Below, piece after piece: positions 43,048 to 52,869 of a DNA stretch of 64,000 bases. Position numbers and translations under genes: made by a program. The notes under the pieces were generated by a model. That model was not told the origin of the DNA. It did not search any database and saw only the letters and a list, made by a program, of their open reading frames with translations. The first letter of the stretch is position 1; every line of letters begins with the position of its first letter. The stretch is from positions 30,406-94,405 of the forward strand of contig NZ_MRWE01000019.1 in assembly GCF_002093665.1 (NCBI RefSeq), given 5' to 3'. Source of the DNA: Rouxiella badensis (GTDB taxonomy: Bacteria; Pseudomonadota; Gammaproteobacteria; Enterobacterales; Enterobacteriaceae).

Positions 43048-43761
43048 TTAACGCAGACGTCGATAGCTACCGTCTGACTGGCGGCTGAAGGCGACGGTAT
43101 TGTTCTGATCGTTGGTCACCTGAAGTGCGGTCACCACACCCTGTGCGTTGACCTGAATTCTCACCTGCTGACCGGCATGCAGGTTGCTCAGCGGCTTGTC
43201 GTTCCCCTCCACCTGTGCCATCGCAAAGACGTCGTTGACCATCAGATTATTGTCGCGGAACAGCTGTGCCAGCGTCTGCCCCTGTTGAATCTGATAGTTT
43301 CTCCAACTGCCCTGATTCTGAGAAACCGGCTGAGACGAATCGTCAGGCTGCATCTGCGTAGAGCGGCCCTGTTCGTTGCGTAAATCGGCCTGCATCGGAA
43401 TAGAGGTCGGTTGATCGGAAGGCGCATAGGTATTCTCCGGCGAATAAGGCCAGAGCAAGGCAAGCAGCACCACGATAACGCTGACAATAATCCAGCGGCG
43501 GTGGAAATAGGGCAGCGGCTCCATCCAGTGAAAATCATCACTGAGATGCCAAATCTTGTTAAACAGCGTAGGCGCTCTTGGCTTCATTACCGGGCGCTCA
43601 ATCGCGTTGGCTTCAACGGCCTCATCCTGCGCGATGTCTGCCTCTGTTTCCGTCTCGGGTTTCTTCTTCTGCAACGGCTTTTGCATAATCGAAATCCAGG
43701 ATCTCAACATCGGTTGATAAATGCGGGTGGCCTTCCTTCTCCTGGGCGGGTATTTGCCCAT
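43048..43761 (-). CDS. ytfB: YtfB/OapA family cell-division-linked membrane protein
   Basis: Single-pass inner-membrane protein with a periplasmic OapA/LysM-like domain; E. coli YtfB localises to the division septum and binds glycans. 237 residues from the ATG at 43761, which follows AGAGAGG; a TTG 10 codons upstream keeps the frame open but has no such site. Layout: basic cytoplasmic N-terminus (1-65), a conserved stretch before the membrane, one helix (about 88-104), an acidic/Gln-rich linker, and the OapA domain (about 150-237) with YQIQQGQTLAQLFRD. It is about 25 residues longer at the N-terminus than the E. coli 212-residue protein. Confidence 0.9.
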   Translation of the reverse strand: MGKYPPRRRKATRIYQPMLRSWISIMQKPLQKKKPETETEADIAQDEAVEANAIERPVMKPRAPTLFNKIWHLSDDFHWMEPLPYFHRRWIIVSVIVVLLALLWPYSPENTYAPSDQPTSIPMQADLRNEQGRSTQMQPDDSSQPVSQNQGSWRNYQIQQGQTLAQLFRDNNLMVNDVFAMAQVEGNDKPLSNLHAGQQVRIQVNAQGVVTALQVTNDQNNTVAFSRQSDGSYRRLR

Positions 43762-43976
43762 GACAACCTCTCTTGTTGCACGTAATGCCAATAAAATCAG
43801 ACGTAAAAGATACAGCGTGTTAATGGGCCTAAGTATAGCTGTTTAACTGCATTCGAGGATATCCCCTTAATCACTCGAAATCTGGCGTTGTACCTCGAAT
43901 TTTATCGTAACATTTTACCCAAAAGTCCTGCGCTGTTATGCTGCGTCTTCGACTTTTTATGATTAAAGGAAATTCC

Positions 43977-44597
43977 ATGACAACCCCTTCATTTGACAGC
44001 GTTGAAGCGCAGGCAAGTTACGGTATCGGCTTGCAGGTCGGTCAACAGCTGCAGGAATCTGGTTTAGAAGGCCTGGAGCCTGATGCACTTCTTGCAGGTT
44101 TACGCGATGCGCTGGAAGGGAATACCCCTGCTGTGCCCGTTGACGTGGTTCATCGTGCACTGCGCGAAGTTCACGAGCGTGCCGATGCCGTTCGTCGTCA
44201 GCGTCAGGAAGCGTTGGCCGTTGAAGGTCAGGAATTCCTGGCTGCCAACGCACAGCGCGAAGGCGTGACCAGCACCGAGTCTGGTCTGCAATTCTCCGTG
44301 ATAACGCAGGGCGAAGGTCCTATCCCAGGTCGTCAGGATCGTGTTCGCGTTCACTATACCGGTAAACTGATCGACGGTACCGTATTCGACAGCTCCGTGC
44401 AGCGCGGCGAGCCAGCAGAGTTCCCGGTAAACGGCGTTATCGCTGGCTGGATCGAAGCTCTGACCCTGATGCCAGTAGGTTCTAAGTGGGAGCTGTATAT
44501 TCCTCACAACCTGGCTTACGGCGAGCGTGGTGCCGGCGCATCTATCCCGCCATTCAGCGCACTGACTTTCGAAGTTGAGCTGCTGGAAATCCTGTAA
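43977..44597 (+). CDS. fklB: FKBP-type peptidyl-prolyl isomerase FklB (FKBP22)
   Basis: Homodimeric prolyl isomerase. 206 residues from the ATG at 43977 (after AAAGGA), the exact E. coli length; the longer open frame from 43938 is not needed. The N-terminal dimerisation domain (1-85) and long helix are followed by the FKBP domain with [18 protein letters not shown] and [13 protein letters not shown] motifs. It is convergent with cpdB. Confidence 0.96.
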   Translation: MTTPSFDSVEAQASYGIGLQVGQQLQESGLEGLEPDALLAGLRDALEGNTPAVPVDVVHRALREVHERADAVRRQRQEALAVEGQEFLAANAQREGVTSTESGLQFSVITQGEGPIPGRQDRVRVHYTGKLIDGTVFDSSVQRGEPAEFPVNGVIAGWIEALTLMPVGSKWELYIPHNLAYGERGAGASIPPFSALTFEVELLEIL

Positions 44598-44620
44598 TCG
44601 CCCCGCGATCGACAGAATTT

Positions 44621-44649
44621 AAAAAAGGCGCCCCAGGGCGCCTTTTTTT
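44621..44649. terminator. Bidirectional terminator between fklB and cpdB
   Basis: AAAAAAGGCGCCC pairs with GGGCGCCTTTTTT, giving A- and T-rich flanks on both strands between convergent genes. Confidence 0.9.
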
Positions 44650-44663
44650 GGCCGCAATCGGGC

Positions 44664-46625
44664 TTAGGAGCCTTGGGTTTGCAGGTTTATTTGGTAGATG
44701 GCGAAGCCTACGGCGTCGGTGCCTTTTCGCGTCACCGGATACTGGGCCTGGGTCTTGATGAACTCGGCGGCTTTGGTGTCCGGCGACGTCTCAAAGCGAA
44801 TATCCAGCGGCAGTTTTGTCTTGATGGGAGCCAGACGCCAGTTGTTGTCTGCGCTTGGCGTTACCGCACCGTGTTTTTTGGTTTCAGCGCTAATATAGGC
44901 GGCCAGCACCGCGCGGTTTTCGTCGGGTGAAGCGAAAGCGATATGTTTGTCGCCGGTACCGGCAAATTTACCGCCGTAGGCGCGATAGTTGTTGGTCGCG
45001 ACCAAAAATACCGCATCGGAACGTATCGGCTTGCCCTGATAGGTCAGATTCTTGATGCGTTCGGCATTCTTGTTGATGAGATTGCATTCGCCGTCGAAGC
45101 GTGCGGGCTGCGTAACGTCTATCTGATAATCGACGCCGTCGATGACGTCGAAATTATAGGTGCGGAAGCCGTCCCAGTTGATAAGCGACTGCGGCTTGCT
45201 GCTGTTGACGTCAATCTGGTTGTATTGACCTGCTGAACACTCCAGCCAGTCTTTGACCTCCTGCCCGGTCACTTTCATGACCACCAGCGTATTCGGATAC
45301 AAATAGAGATCCGCGGCGTTACGGAAGGTCAGCGGACCTTTCTCAACCTCGACGAAGCTTGCAGGATCGTTTTTACGGCCACCGGCCTTGAATGGCGCAG
45401 CCGCCGAGAGAACGGGTAGATCGGCCAGATCAGGATCGCCCTGAATAAAGTGTTCTGTGTAGGCCTTTTGCGCGTTATTCACAATCTGTACGGTGGGATC
45501 GTCCTGGATCAGCGACAAATAGCTGTACATGTTAGCGGTCGACTTACCGATCGGCTGGCTGACAAACTCGCGGGTAGCGTCATGATCCGCTGCCAGCACT
45601 TTCAGCAGTTTAGGATCTTCTGCCGCCAGCGACTTTTTATTGATTTTGTCGAAGATGGGCCGGGCTTCCGCTTTGGCGTGGGTCACCTTCCAGCCACCGG
45701 CGTCGTTGCTTAATACCAGATCCACCACGCCAAGGTGATCTCCCCACATGCCCGGCATCACCGCCGGAATGCCGTTGAGGGTGCCCTGTTTAATATCTGC
45801 GCCTTTGATATTGGCGAATTCATCGCTCGGAAACACCGCATGTGCGTGACCAAACATGATGGCATCGATGCCTTTGACCTGGCTGAGATAGTAGACCGAG
45901 TTCTCGGCGAGAGTTTTGTAAGGTTCGGCGGAAAGGCCTGAGTGCGGAATGGCGACAATAATGTCGGCACCCTGTTTACGCATCTCGGGCAGCCATTTTT
46001 TGGCGGTCTCGGTGATATCGGCAACGGTCACCTTGCCCTGCAGGTTGGCCTTGTCCCAGACCATAATCTGCGGAGGCACAAATCCGATGTAACCGATGCG
46101 CAAGGTATGGGTTTTCCCCTCGCTGTCGGTGACCTGTTTGTCGATAATGATAAACGGCGTGAACAGTGGCTTGCCCGTTTTGTCGTCAATCACGTTAGCA
46201 TTAACGTACGGGAACCTGGCCCCGGCTAGCGCCTTGTGAAGATAGTCCAGACCGTAGTTGAACTCGTGATTCCCCAGATTGCCGACCGCATAGTCCAGCG
46301 TGTTCATGGCCTTGTAAACCGGATGAATCTCGCCGGTTTTGAGGCCTTTGGCCGCCATGTAATCACCGAGCGGACTGCCCTGAATGATGTCACCGTTATC
46401 AACCAGCACCGAGTTTTTGACCTCTGCGCGCGCCGCCTCAATCAGGCTGGCGGTACGCACTAATCCAAACTTGTCGGTGGGTTTATCTTTGTAGTAATCG
46501 AAGTCCATCATATTGCTGTGCAGATCGGTGGTTTCCATGATGCGTAAATCCACCGTTACCGCGTTGGCCGTACCGGCGGCAACGAGAAGGGCAAGCGTAG
46601 AAAGTCTCAGGTGATGCTTAAACAT
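44664..46625 (-). CDS. cpdB: 2',3'-cyclic-nucleotide 2'-phosphodiesterase / 3'-nucleotidase CpdB
   Basis: Periplasmic enzyme that releases nucleosides from 2',3'-cyclic nucleotides and 3'-nucleotides, feeding nucleotide scavenging. 653 residues. A signal peptide (1-22, ending GTANA) leads into the metallophosphoesterase domain with [29 protein letters not shown] and GHAHAVFP metal motifs, followed by the 5'-nucleotidase C-terminal domain with [11 protein letters not shown]. It is divergent from cysQ across a 114-bp gap. Confidence 0.97.
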   Translation of the reverse strand: MFKHHLRLSTLALLVAAGTANAVTVDLRIMETTDLHSNMMDFDYYKDKPTDKFGLVRTASLIEAARAEVKNSVLVDNGDIIQGSPLGDYMAAKGLKTGEIHPVYKAMNTLDYAVGNLGNHEFNYGLDYLHKALAGARFPYVNANVIDDKTGKPLFTPFIIIDKQVTDSEGKTHTLRIGYIGFVPPQIMVWDKANLQGKVTVADITETAKKWLPEMRKQGADIIVAIPHSGLSAEPYKTLAENSVYYLSQVKGIDAIMFGHAHAVFPSDEFANIKGADIKQGTLNGIPAVMPGMWGDHLGVVDLVLSNDAGGWKVTHAKAEARPIFDKINKKSLAAEDPKLLKVLAADHDATREFVSQPIGKSTANMYSYLSLIQDDPTVQIVNNAQKAYTEHFIQGDPDLADLPVLSAAAPFKAGGRKNDPASFVEVEKGPLTFRNAADLYLYPNTLVVMKVTGQEVKDWLECSAGQYNQIDVNSSKPQSLINWDGFRTYNFDVIDGVDYQIDVTQPARFDGECNLINKNAERIKNLTYQGKPIRSDAVFLVATNNYRAYGGKFAGTGDKHIAFASPDENRAVLAAYISAETKKHGAVTPSADNNWRLAPIKTKLPLDIRFETSPDTKAAEFIKTQAQYPVTRKGTDAVGFAIYQINLQTQGS

Positions 46626-46739
46626 GGCACTGGCTCCGTCAGAGGATTACATAATACAAATACGGGATAGCTATTCCCGCCAAAAAAAACTAGGCTTTAT
46701 TGATAGGGTAAGAATATTAAAGAATAACTGAGGTGAATG

Positions 46740-47483
46740 ATGTTGGAACAAATTTGCCAGCTCGCGCGCGACGCAGGCGACGCGATTATGAAAGTCTATG
46801 ACGGCGAGCAACCGCTGAATGCGCGGCAGAAGAATGACGACTCGCCGGTAACGGCAGCCGATATCGCGGCGCACAACGTTATCAAGAAAGGACTTCTCGC
46901 TCTCGACCCACAAACGCCACTGCTTTCCGAAGAAGATCCTCCGTCGTGGGCGGTGCGCCAGAACTGGACGCGTTTCTGGCTGGTCGATCCGCTGGACGGC
47001 ACCAAGGAGTTCCTTAAACGCAACGGTGAATTTACGGTTAACATCGCGCTGATTGAGAACGGGCTTCCGGTCCTTGGCGTGGTTTACGTGCCCGTTACCG
47101 GCGTATTGTACGCGGCGGCAGACGGTAAGGCATGGAAGGAAGAAAACGGAGATAGGGTTGAAATTACCGCCCGCGAAGCTCACCCGCCGCTGGTGGTGGT
47201 GAGCCGTTCTCACAGCAGTGATCAGGAACTGCAGGACTATCTGGCGCAGTTGGGTGAACATCAGACGGTGACTATCGGTTCTTCGCTGAAGTTCTGTCTG
47301 GTTGCCGAAGGATCGGCACAGCTTTATCCGCGCTTCGGGCCTACCTCGGTCTGGGACACGGCCGCTGGCCACGCCGTAGCCAGCGCCGCCGGTGCGACCG
47401 TCACAGACTGGCAGGGCCAGACGCTGACCTATACACCGCGTGAATCTTTCCTGAACCCAGGATTTCGCGTCTCGCTGTTTTAA
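46740..47483 (+). CDS. cysQ: 3'(2'),5'-bisphosphate nucleotidase CysQ
   Basis: Lithium-sensitive phosphatase that removes the 3'-phosphate from PAP, a by-product of sulfate assimilation that otherwise inhibits oligoribonuclease. 247 residues from the second of two adjacent ATGs (46740); the first (46737) directly abuts AGGTGA and leaves no spacing. Metal-site motifs [15 protein letters not shown] and WDTAAGHA are intact. Its PAP substrate links it to orn in this window: PAP accumulation is known to block Orn. Confidence 0.96.
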   Translation: MLEQICQLARDAGDAIMKVYDGEQPLNARQKNDDSPVTAADIAAHNVIKKGLLALDPQTPLLSEEDPPSWAVRQNWTRFWLVDPLDGTKEFLKRNGEFTVNIALIENGLPVLGVVYVPVTGVLYAAADGKAWKEENGDRVEITAREAHPPLVVVSRSHSSDQELQDYLAQLGEHQTVTIGSSLKFCLVAEGSAQLYPRFGPTSVWDTAAGHAVASAAGATVTDWQGQTLTYTPRESFLNPGFRVSLF

Positions 47484-47501
47484 GCCGGCCTGATTAAAAG
47501 G

Positions 47502-47532
47502 GGAGTAAAGCGCCACGAGGTGGCTTTACTCC
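47502..47532. terminator. Bidirectional terminator between cysQ and ytfJ
   Basis: GGAGTAAAG pairs with CTTTACTCC, with further CCAC/GTGG pairing inside. Its right arm reaches the ytfJ stop codon. Confidence 0.75.
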
Positions 47533-48083
47533 TTCACTAACTGATTAACTAGCTCAATCACCTTATGCACTTCCTCTGGCGACAGCGCACCCTCTTGGGC
47601 ATATCTCACCACACCGCCCTTATCTAGCACGATAATCGCCGAACTTTTGCTTTCGAGCCTCCAGGCTTTCAACACTGCGCCGTTGCTGTCGACCACAATT
47701 TGCGACCATGGAAACTCTTTCTTGCCGCTTTCGATGCTGCTGCGCACAAACATGCCGGTGCCCATAATCGCATCATCGGTGTTAATGATAGTGGTGGTCT
47801 GGTAGCGGTCACGCGGCAGATTATCCTGACGGATAGCGTCGATAAGCGAGGCGTTCATCGCCTTGGCGCTGGTCCTTCCCGCCATATGCTGCACGATGCG
47901 CACCTTGCCCGGCAGTTTGGCGCTGTTCCAGTTGCTGTAGCTGAACTCGCCGTTGCTGTAGATAAGTTCTCCTTTATCTTCAACGCCAACGGCTGGAACA
48001 CGGCTCCCTATCTCTAAAATGTGGGCTGACGCCATAAATGGCGCAAACAGGCAGGCTATAATTAACAAACGATTAACAATCAT
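47526..48083 (-). CDS. ytfJ: YtfJ family periplasmic protein
   Basis: 185 residues with a cleavable signal peptide (1-20, ending MASA) and a thioredoxin-like fold predicted for the family; it lacks a CxxC pair, so a classical thiol-disulfide role is unlikely. Conserved stretches are VRIVQHMAGRTSAKAMN and DGAVLKAWRL-like SNGAVLKAWRLESKSSAI. Function is unknown. Order cysQ-ytfJ-ytfK-ytfL matches E. coli except that ytfI is absent. Confidence 0.9.
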   Translation of the reverse strand: MIVNRLLIIACLFAPFMASAHILEIGSRVPAVGVEDKGELIYSNGEFSYSNWNSAKLPGKVRIVQHMAGRTSAKAMNASLIDAIRQDNLPRDRYQTTTIINTDDAIMGTGMFVRSSIESGKKEFPWSQIVVDSNGAVLKAWRLESKSSAIIVLDKGGVVRYAQEGALSPEEVHKVIELVNQLVKE

Positions 48084-48239
48084 GTGTTCTCCTGAGAAAG
48101 GTCAGGTCACGGAAAGGCTTAAGCATAGGATTGTTTGAAGTGGTCTGTCCTGTTGGAATGTCAACAATGTGCTGTCCTTAGCAGAAATTTGGATTTTGTC
48201 TGATAGTCTCGGGCTGTAATATAGGTAAAACTTAATGTG

Positions 48240-48273
48240 CTGTCATATTCGGTACATATTGAAGGGATATACT
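48240..48273 (+). promoter_or_regulatory. Candidate Pho box and -10 element of ytfK
   Basis: CTGTCAT-ATTC-GGTACAT (48240-48257) resembles two PhoB half-sites 11 bp apart; the first is a perfect half and the second weak. TATACT at 48268-48273 lies 10 bp further on, the usual PhoB promoter spacing. E. coli ytfK is reported to belong to the Pho regulon. The rest of the 377-bp ytfJ-ytfK gap shows no other gene apart from the leader ORF listed next. Confidence 0.5.
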
Positions 48274-48450
48274 GCACAGCGTTTTGAAAGAGAACTTCAG
48301 TATCGTCAACCTGTGTAAAAGTAGTGAATTAGACTGGTTGGATGGGAACTGAATGCTATCTTTTAGGTCTATTCAGTGTAATAGCAGTAGGACTCGGACG
48401 ATGTTTAAACAATTACCCGTCCGGGAAGAGAGATACTTAAAGGGAGGAAA

Positions 48451-48483
48451 GTGAAAAAAAATGAGGATTTTCCAGCGTTATAA
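48451..48483 (+). CDS. Possible 10-codon leader ORF overlapping the ytfK start
   Basis: GTG at 48451, four bases after GGAGG, opens a short frame ([10 protein letters not shown], stop) that ends inside ytfK in another frame. The ribosome binding site is better spaced for this GTG than for the ytfK ATG (14 bases away). An A8 run separates the two starts. Conservation is untested, so this may be chance. Confidence 0.3.
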   Translation: MKKNEDFPAL

Positions 48484-48664
48484 CCCACTGATTGTGGCGA
48501 AATACGTGAAAACGTTGTTCAGAGGCCGTCTGTATATCAAAGACGTCGGGGCTTTTGAGTTTGACCAAGGCAAGATCCTGTTGCCAAAAATTCGCGACAA
48601 GCGCCACTTCAGCGTGATGTCTGAGGTGAACAAGCAGGTTAATCATCTGCAGCTCGAAGCGTAA
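48461..48664 (+). CDS. ytfK: YtfK, small stringent-response modulator (DUF1107)
   Basis: 67-residue cytoplasmic protein nearly identical to E. coli YtfK across [11 protein letters not shown] and [15 protein letters not shown]. In E. coli it binds the ppGpp synthetase SpoT and favours alarmone accumulation under phosphate or fatty-acid starvation. The ATG is chosen from the family start MRIFQRYNP, even though GGAGG lies 14 bases upstream. It has a candidate PhoB promoter and shares a bidirectional terminator with ytfL. Confidence 0.93.
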   Translation: MRIFQRYNPLIVAKYVKTLFRGRLYIKDVGAFEFDQGKILLPKIRDKRHFSVMSEVNKQVNHLQLEA

Positions 48665-48723
48665 ACGCTAATACAGCTTTCTATGGAATAGAGCATTTAT
48701 GCTAAATAGCTTTTACGTTGAAT

Positions 48724-48756
48724 AAAAAAGGCCGCAATTAAATCGCGGCCTTTTTT
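48724..48756. terminator. Bidirectional terminator between ytfK and ytfL
   Basis: Perfect 12-bp stem AAAAAAGGCCGC/GCGGCCTTTTTT with a 9-base loop. Confidence 0.92.
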
Positions 48757-48805
48757 ATTGGGCGTGGTCGAAGGTTGCTGATAATGCAAACAACCTCCGC
48801 CAATA

Positions 48806-50137
48806 TTATGCTGGTGAATCTTCGGCAGTTTTCGGCAGCAGAGAAGCGACCGGTTTATCGCTAATGCGCGTGACCAGCAACTGATCGATTTTATAACTGT
48901 CAATATCAACCACTTCAAACTTGAAGCCGGAGAATTTCACAAAGTCGGTGCGCTTAGGAATTTTACGCAGCATAAACATCATGAAGCCGCCGATGGTTTC
49001 ATAGTTGCCGGACTGCGGGAAGTCTTCGATATGCAGCACGCGCATCACGTCTTCGATTGGCGTACCGCCCTCGATAAGCCATGAGTTCTCGTCACGGGCA
49101 ACAATCTGCTCTTCCATACCCTGACCTACCAGGTCACCCATCAGGGTGGTCATCACGTCGTTAAGGGTGATGATGCCGACCACCAGCGCGTACTCGTTAA
49201 GAATAACTGCGAAGTCTTCACCTGCCGTTTTAAAGCTTTCCAGTGCTTCGGACAGCGTCAGGGTGTCGGGGACAATCAGCGCTGAACGAATCTGCACGCC
49301 GCTGCTCAGCATCAAGCTCTGATTACCCAGTACGCGGTTCAGCAGGTCTTTTGAGTCGACATAGCCGACTACCTGGTCGATTTGTCCGTCACAGACCAGG
49401 AATTTGGAGTGCGGATGAGTGGATATTTTGTCCTTGATGCTCTCTTCGCTTTCGCGCAGGTCAAAGTAAATCACGCTTTCACGCGAGGTCATCGACGACG
49501 GTACGGTACGTGATTCAAGCTCAAATACGTTTTCAATCAGCTCGTGTTCCTGCTTACGCAGTACACCGGCCAGCGCACCGGCTTCCACCACGGCATAGAT
49601 ATCGTCCGAGGTAATGTCGTCATTACGCACGGTAGGCAGCTTGAACAGACGGAAGATAAGGTTTGCCAGGCCGTTGAAGAACCAGACCATTGGTCGGCAC
49701 ACGAGCAGGCAGAAACGCATCGGGTTGACTATCCGAACGGCAACAATCTCGGGTGAAATCATACCGATGCGCTTCGGAGTCAAGTCAGCAAACAGAATAA
49801 ACAGGCTGGTGACCAACACGAAGGAACAGATGAAGCTGACCTGATCGGCGAGCTCGGGAGACAGGAATTTACCAAAAAATACCTGAAATGCCGGGGAGAA
49901 TGCGGCGTCACCGACGATACCACCGAGGATGGCGACGGCGTTAAGTCCAATTTGTACTACGGTAAAGAACAGGCCGGGGGTTTCTTGTAGTTTAAGTACG
50001 CGAGCGGCGTTGATGTTTCCTTCATCTGCTAAAAGTTTAAGTTTGATTTTGCGTGAAGCGGCCAGCGATATCTCCGATAAGGAGAAGAATGCACTGATCG
50101 CGATGAGTAAAAGAATCAGTAAAATACTGTTTAACAT
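48806..50137 (-). CDS. ytfL: CNNM/CorC-type inner-membrane protein YtfL (PaeA)
   Basis: 443 residues. A DUF21 transmembrane domain (about 1-190, four hydrophobic helices) is followed by a CBS-domain pair (about 205-335) and a C-terminal CorC/HlyC domain (about 350-430). In Salmonella and E. coli this protein has been renamed PaeA and linked to export of cadaverine and putrescine, protecting stationary-phase cells; the older label was hemolysin-related. It stands alone on the minus strand, convergent with ytfK. Confidence 0.92.
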   Translation of the reverse strand: MLNSILLILLLIAISAFFSLSEISLAASRKIKLKLLADEGNINAARVLKLQETPGLFFTVVQIGLNAVAILGGIVGDAAFSPAFQVFFGKFLSPELADQVSFICSFVLVTSLFILFADLTPKRIGMISPEIVAVRIVNPMRFCLLVCRPMVWFFNGLANLIFRLFKLPTVRNDDITSDDIYAVVEAGALAGVLRKQEHELIENVFELESRTVPSSMTSRESVIYFDLRESEESIKDKISTHPHSKFLVCDGQIDQVVGYVDSKDLLNRVLGNQSLMLSSGVQIRSALIVPDTLTLSEALESFKTAGEDFAVILNEYALVVGIITLNDVMTTLMGDLVGQGMEEQIVARDENSWLIEGGTPIEDVMRVLHIEDFPQSGNYETIGGFMMFMLRKIPKRTDFVKFSGFKFEVVDIDSYKIDQLLVTRISDKPVASLLPKTAEDSPA

Positions 50138-50286
50138 AATCTATCCGTTTAACACCGGCATTAAGGCCGACAGGGAAAGGTAATCCGTTTGGTTTTTGTT
50201 AATAGAAAAATCACTTTAAGGTGATAAAAGCCAAGATAACAGCAAGAAACGTAATTACCGGGCCGCGAATGCAGCCCGGATAGTAT

Positions 50287-50316
50287 AGCAGTGGCAATGA
50301 TGTAATCGCCACTGCT
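50287..50316 (-). terminator. Stem-loop after msrA
   Basis: AGCAGTGGC pairs perfectly with GCCACTGCT across 12 bases, just beyond the msrA stop. There is no T tract, so termination is likely but not certain. Confidence 0.4.
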
Positions 50317-50331
50317 GAATCTATAGGCGTT

Positions 50332-50979
50332 TTAAGGGGTCAACTGCGGAGGAAGGCAAACGCCGATGCCGCCTAGCCCACAGTAGCCTTCGGGATTCTT
50401 GAACAGGTACTGCTGGTGGTCGTCTTCCGCATAGTAGAAGGGCAGCGCTTCGCTTATCTCGGTGGTGATATGGCGTACATCTCCAGAGGCCCGCATGGCG
50501 TCCTGAAAACGCGCAAAGCTGGCCTGTGCGGCGTCTTGCTGCTCCTTGCTGAGGACATACAGGGCAGAGCGGTACTGCGTGCCGATGTCGCCGCCCTGAC
50601 GCATCCCTTGCGCCGGGTCGTGGTTTTCCCAGAAGGTTTGCAGCAGTTGTTCATAGCTCACGATCGACGGGTCGAAGACCACGCGTACCCCTTCTGCATG
50701 GCCGGTGAGGCCGCTGCACACTTCGCGGTAGGTCGGATTTGGCGTAAAACCACCCGAGTAGCCGGCGGCCGTGCTGTAGACGCCGTCCAACTGCCAAAAA
50801 AGGCGTTCGACGCCCCAGAAGCAGCCCATCGCAAAAATGGCGACGTTCATGTTGTCAGGCACGTGGGTCATCGAATGGCCGTTAACCGCGTGAAGTGTCG
50901 CGACCGGCATCGGGGTAGTGCGGCCAGGCAGCGCTTCTTCTTTGCTAATTGCCTGTGTTTTATCGGAGAGTTGAACCAC
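50332..50979 (-). CDS. msrA: Peptide-methionine (S)-S-oxide reductase MsrA
   Basis: Repairs oxidised methionine (S-sulfoxide form) in proteins. 215 residues. The catalytic cysteine is Cys53 in the GCFWG motif, and resolving cysteines are near the C-terminus in [14 protein letters not shown]. The start is GTG (50979) with GGAG upstream on the minus strand. It is divergent from tamA across 147 bp, as in E. coli. Confidence 0.96.
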   Translation of the reverse strand: MVQLSDKTQAISKEEALPGRTTPMPVATLHAVNGHSMTHVPDNMNVAIFAMGCFWGVERLFWQLDGVYSTAAGYSGGFTPNPTYREVCSGLTGHAEGVRVVFDPSIVSYEQLLQTFWENHDPAQGMRQGGDIGTQYRSALYVLSKEQQDAAQASFARFQDAMRASGDVRHITTEISEALPFYYAEDDHQQYLFKNPEGYCGLGGIGVCLPPQLTP

Positions 50980-51126
50980 GGAAAGACTCCACTAATATTA
51001 TTCAATCAGGTTTGTTGGTTGTATCTGCAACTGACTTTGCACACAATAGCACCTTATGCACATCGTATAATTGCAACGATTTCGATAGATATTTTACCAG
51101 GATAATGAAACATAGCAGGAGAGCTT

Positions 51127-52869
51127 GTGCCACGATACCGTGAACTTTGTTTGTTAGCCGTACTGCTGGCACCCCCGTTATCCTACGCTGCGAAAGTGCG
51201 GCTTCAGTTGGAAGGACTGAGTGGGGATCTCGAAAAAAACGTACGCGTGCGCCTTTCTTCCATTGGGAGTGATGAGGTGTCTGCCGACGGGCGTTTTCGC
51301 GCAAGAGTCAGCGATGCGATAAAGCTTGGGCTGCGTCCTTTGGGCTATTATCAGCCCACCATCGACTTCAACTTTGTCCAGACGCCACCGCCGGGTCGTC
51401 CGGTTCTGATTGCCAAGGTATCCGCAGGCACGCCGGTTAAAATCGCCGGCACCCAGGTGGTTATCGAAGGGCAGGCGAAAGACGATACCGAATTTGAAGC
51501 ACTTAAGAAGACCAAAGTGCCGGCTAACGGTACCATCCTCAATCACGGCACCTACGACGGCTTCAAAAGTGCGCTGAGCGGCCTCGCGCTGCGTAAAGGC
51601 TATTTTGACGCCAACATGCGTAAAAGCCAGCTTGGCGTGATTGAAGACAAGTATCAGGCCTTTTGGGACATTGATTTCGACAGCGGACAGCGCTATCGCT
51701 TCGGTAAGGTGATATTCAACGGTTCGCAGATCCGCGAAGATTATCTGCAAAACGTGGTGCCCTTTCATCAGGGCGACTATTACAGTTCCGCGCAGCTCGC
51801 CGAGCTGAACCGTCGTTTGGCCGCCACCGGCTGGTTTAACTCGGTGGTGGTGTCTCCCGAATTCGACAGTAAAGAGGTGAAAGCCAGCAAGACGCTGCCG
51901 CTGAACGCAGTGGTGACGCCGCGCACGCGTAATACCCTTGAATTGGGGGGCGGTTATGCGACCGACGTCGGCCCACGCGTGAAGGCCAACTGGAAGAAAC
52001 CCTGGCTGAACGACCGTGGGCAGAGCCTTGAGAGTTCGATCAGCCTTTCTGCACCAGAGCAGACCTTGGATCTCACCTATAAGATCCCACTGCTTAAAGA
52101 TCCGCTTCAGCAGTATTACACCCTCGGTGGCGGCTTTAAGCGTATCGATCTCAACGACACCAAGTCTGACTCAAGCACCGCCACCGTAGCGCGCTACTGG
52201 GACAGCAACAGTGGCTGGCAACGTTCCGTCAACCTGCGCTGGAGTCTTGACCACTTTACCCAGGGTACTGTTACCGATACCACCATGCTTATCTATCCGG
52301 GCGTCACGCTCAGCCGTACCCGCTCACGCGGTGGCCTGATGCCAACCTGGGGTGATTCGCAGCGCTACTCTCTCGACGTTTCCGATACCGCCTGGGGCTC
52401 TGATATCGACTTTGCGATTATTCAGGCGCAAAACGTCTGGATCCGTATGTTAGGCGACCGAAACCGTTTCGTGTTTAGGGGCAACGTTGGCTGGATTGAG
52501 ACTAACGATTTCGAGAAAGTGCCGCCGTCGCTGCGCTTCTTTGCCGGGGGCGATCGCAGCATTCGCGGCTATAAATATGAGTCCATCTCGCCGAGAGACA
52601 GCGACGACAAGCTGACGGGGGCCTCTAAAATGGCGACCGGCTCGGTGGAATACCAGTATAACGTCACCGGAAAATGGTGGGGTGCGGTGTTCGTCGACAG
52701 CGGTGAAGCGGTCAATGACATCTCCAAAAGCGATTTCAAAACCGGGGCCGGTGTGGGCGTGCGCTGGGCGTCACCTATTGGCCCGGTTAAGTTGGATATC
52801 GCGACGCCAGTAGGCAATCCAACCAATCATGACGTGCAATTTTACATCGGCCTGGGTCCAGAATTATGA
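51127..52869 (+). CDS. tamA: Translocation and assembly module protein TamA
   Basis: Omp85-family outer-membrane protein that works with TamB; first described in autotransporter secretion and now also tied to phospholipid transport between membranes. 580 residues. Signal peptide (1-20), three POTRA domains (about 22-265), then a 16-strand barrel ending FYIGLGPEL with the barrel motif GGDRSIRGY (about residues 478-486). Translation begins at GTG (51127) five bases after AGGAG. It overlaps tamB by four bases (ATGA), so the two are translationally coupled. Confidence 0.96.
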   Translation: MPRYRELCLLAVLLAPPLSYAAKVRLQLEGLSGDLEKNVRVRLSSIGSDEVSADGRFRARVSDAIKLGLRPLGYYQPTIDFNFVQTPPPGRPVLIAKVSAGTPVKIAGTQVVIEGQAKDDTEFEALKKTKVPANGTILNHGTYDGFKSALSGLALRKGYFDANMRKSQLGVIEDKYQAFWDIDFDSGQRYRFGKVIFNGSQIREDYLQNVVPFHQGDYYSSAQLAELNRRLAATGWFNSVVVSPEFDSKEVKASKTLPLNAVVTPRTRNTLELGGGYATDVGPRVKANWKKPWLNDRGQSLESSISLSAPEQTLDLTYKIPLLKDPLQQYYTLGGGFKRIDLNDTKSDSSTATVARYWDSNSGWQRSVNLRWSLDHFTQGTVTDTTMLIYPGVTLSRTRSRGGLMPTWGDSQRYSLDVSDTAWGSDIDFAIIQAQNVWIRMLGDRNRFVFRGNVGWIETNDFEKVPPSLRFFAGGDRSIRGYKYESISPRDSDDKLTGASKMATGSVEYQYNVTGKWWGAVFVDSGEAVNDISKSDFKTGAGVGVRWASPIGPVKLDIATPVGNPTNHDVQFYIGLGPEL

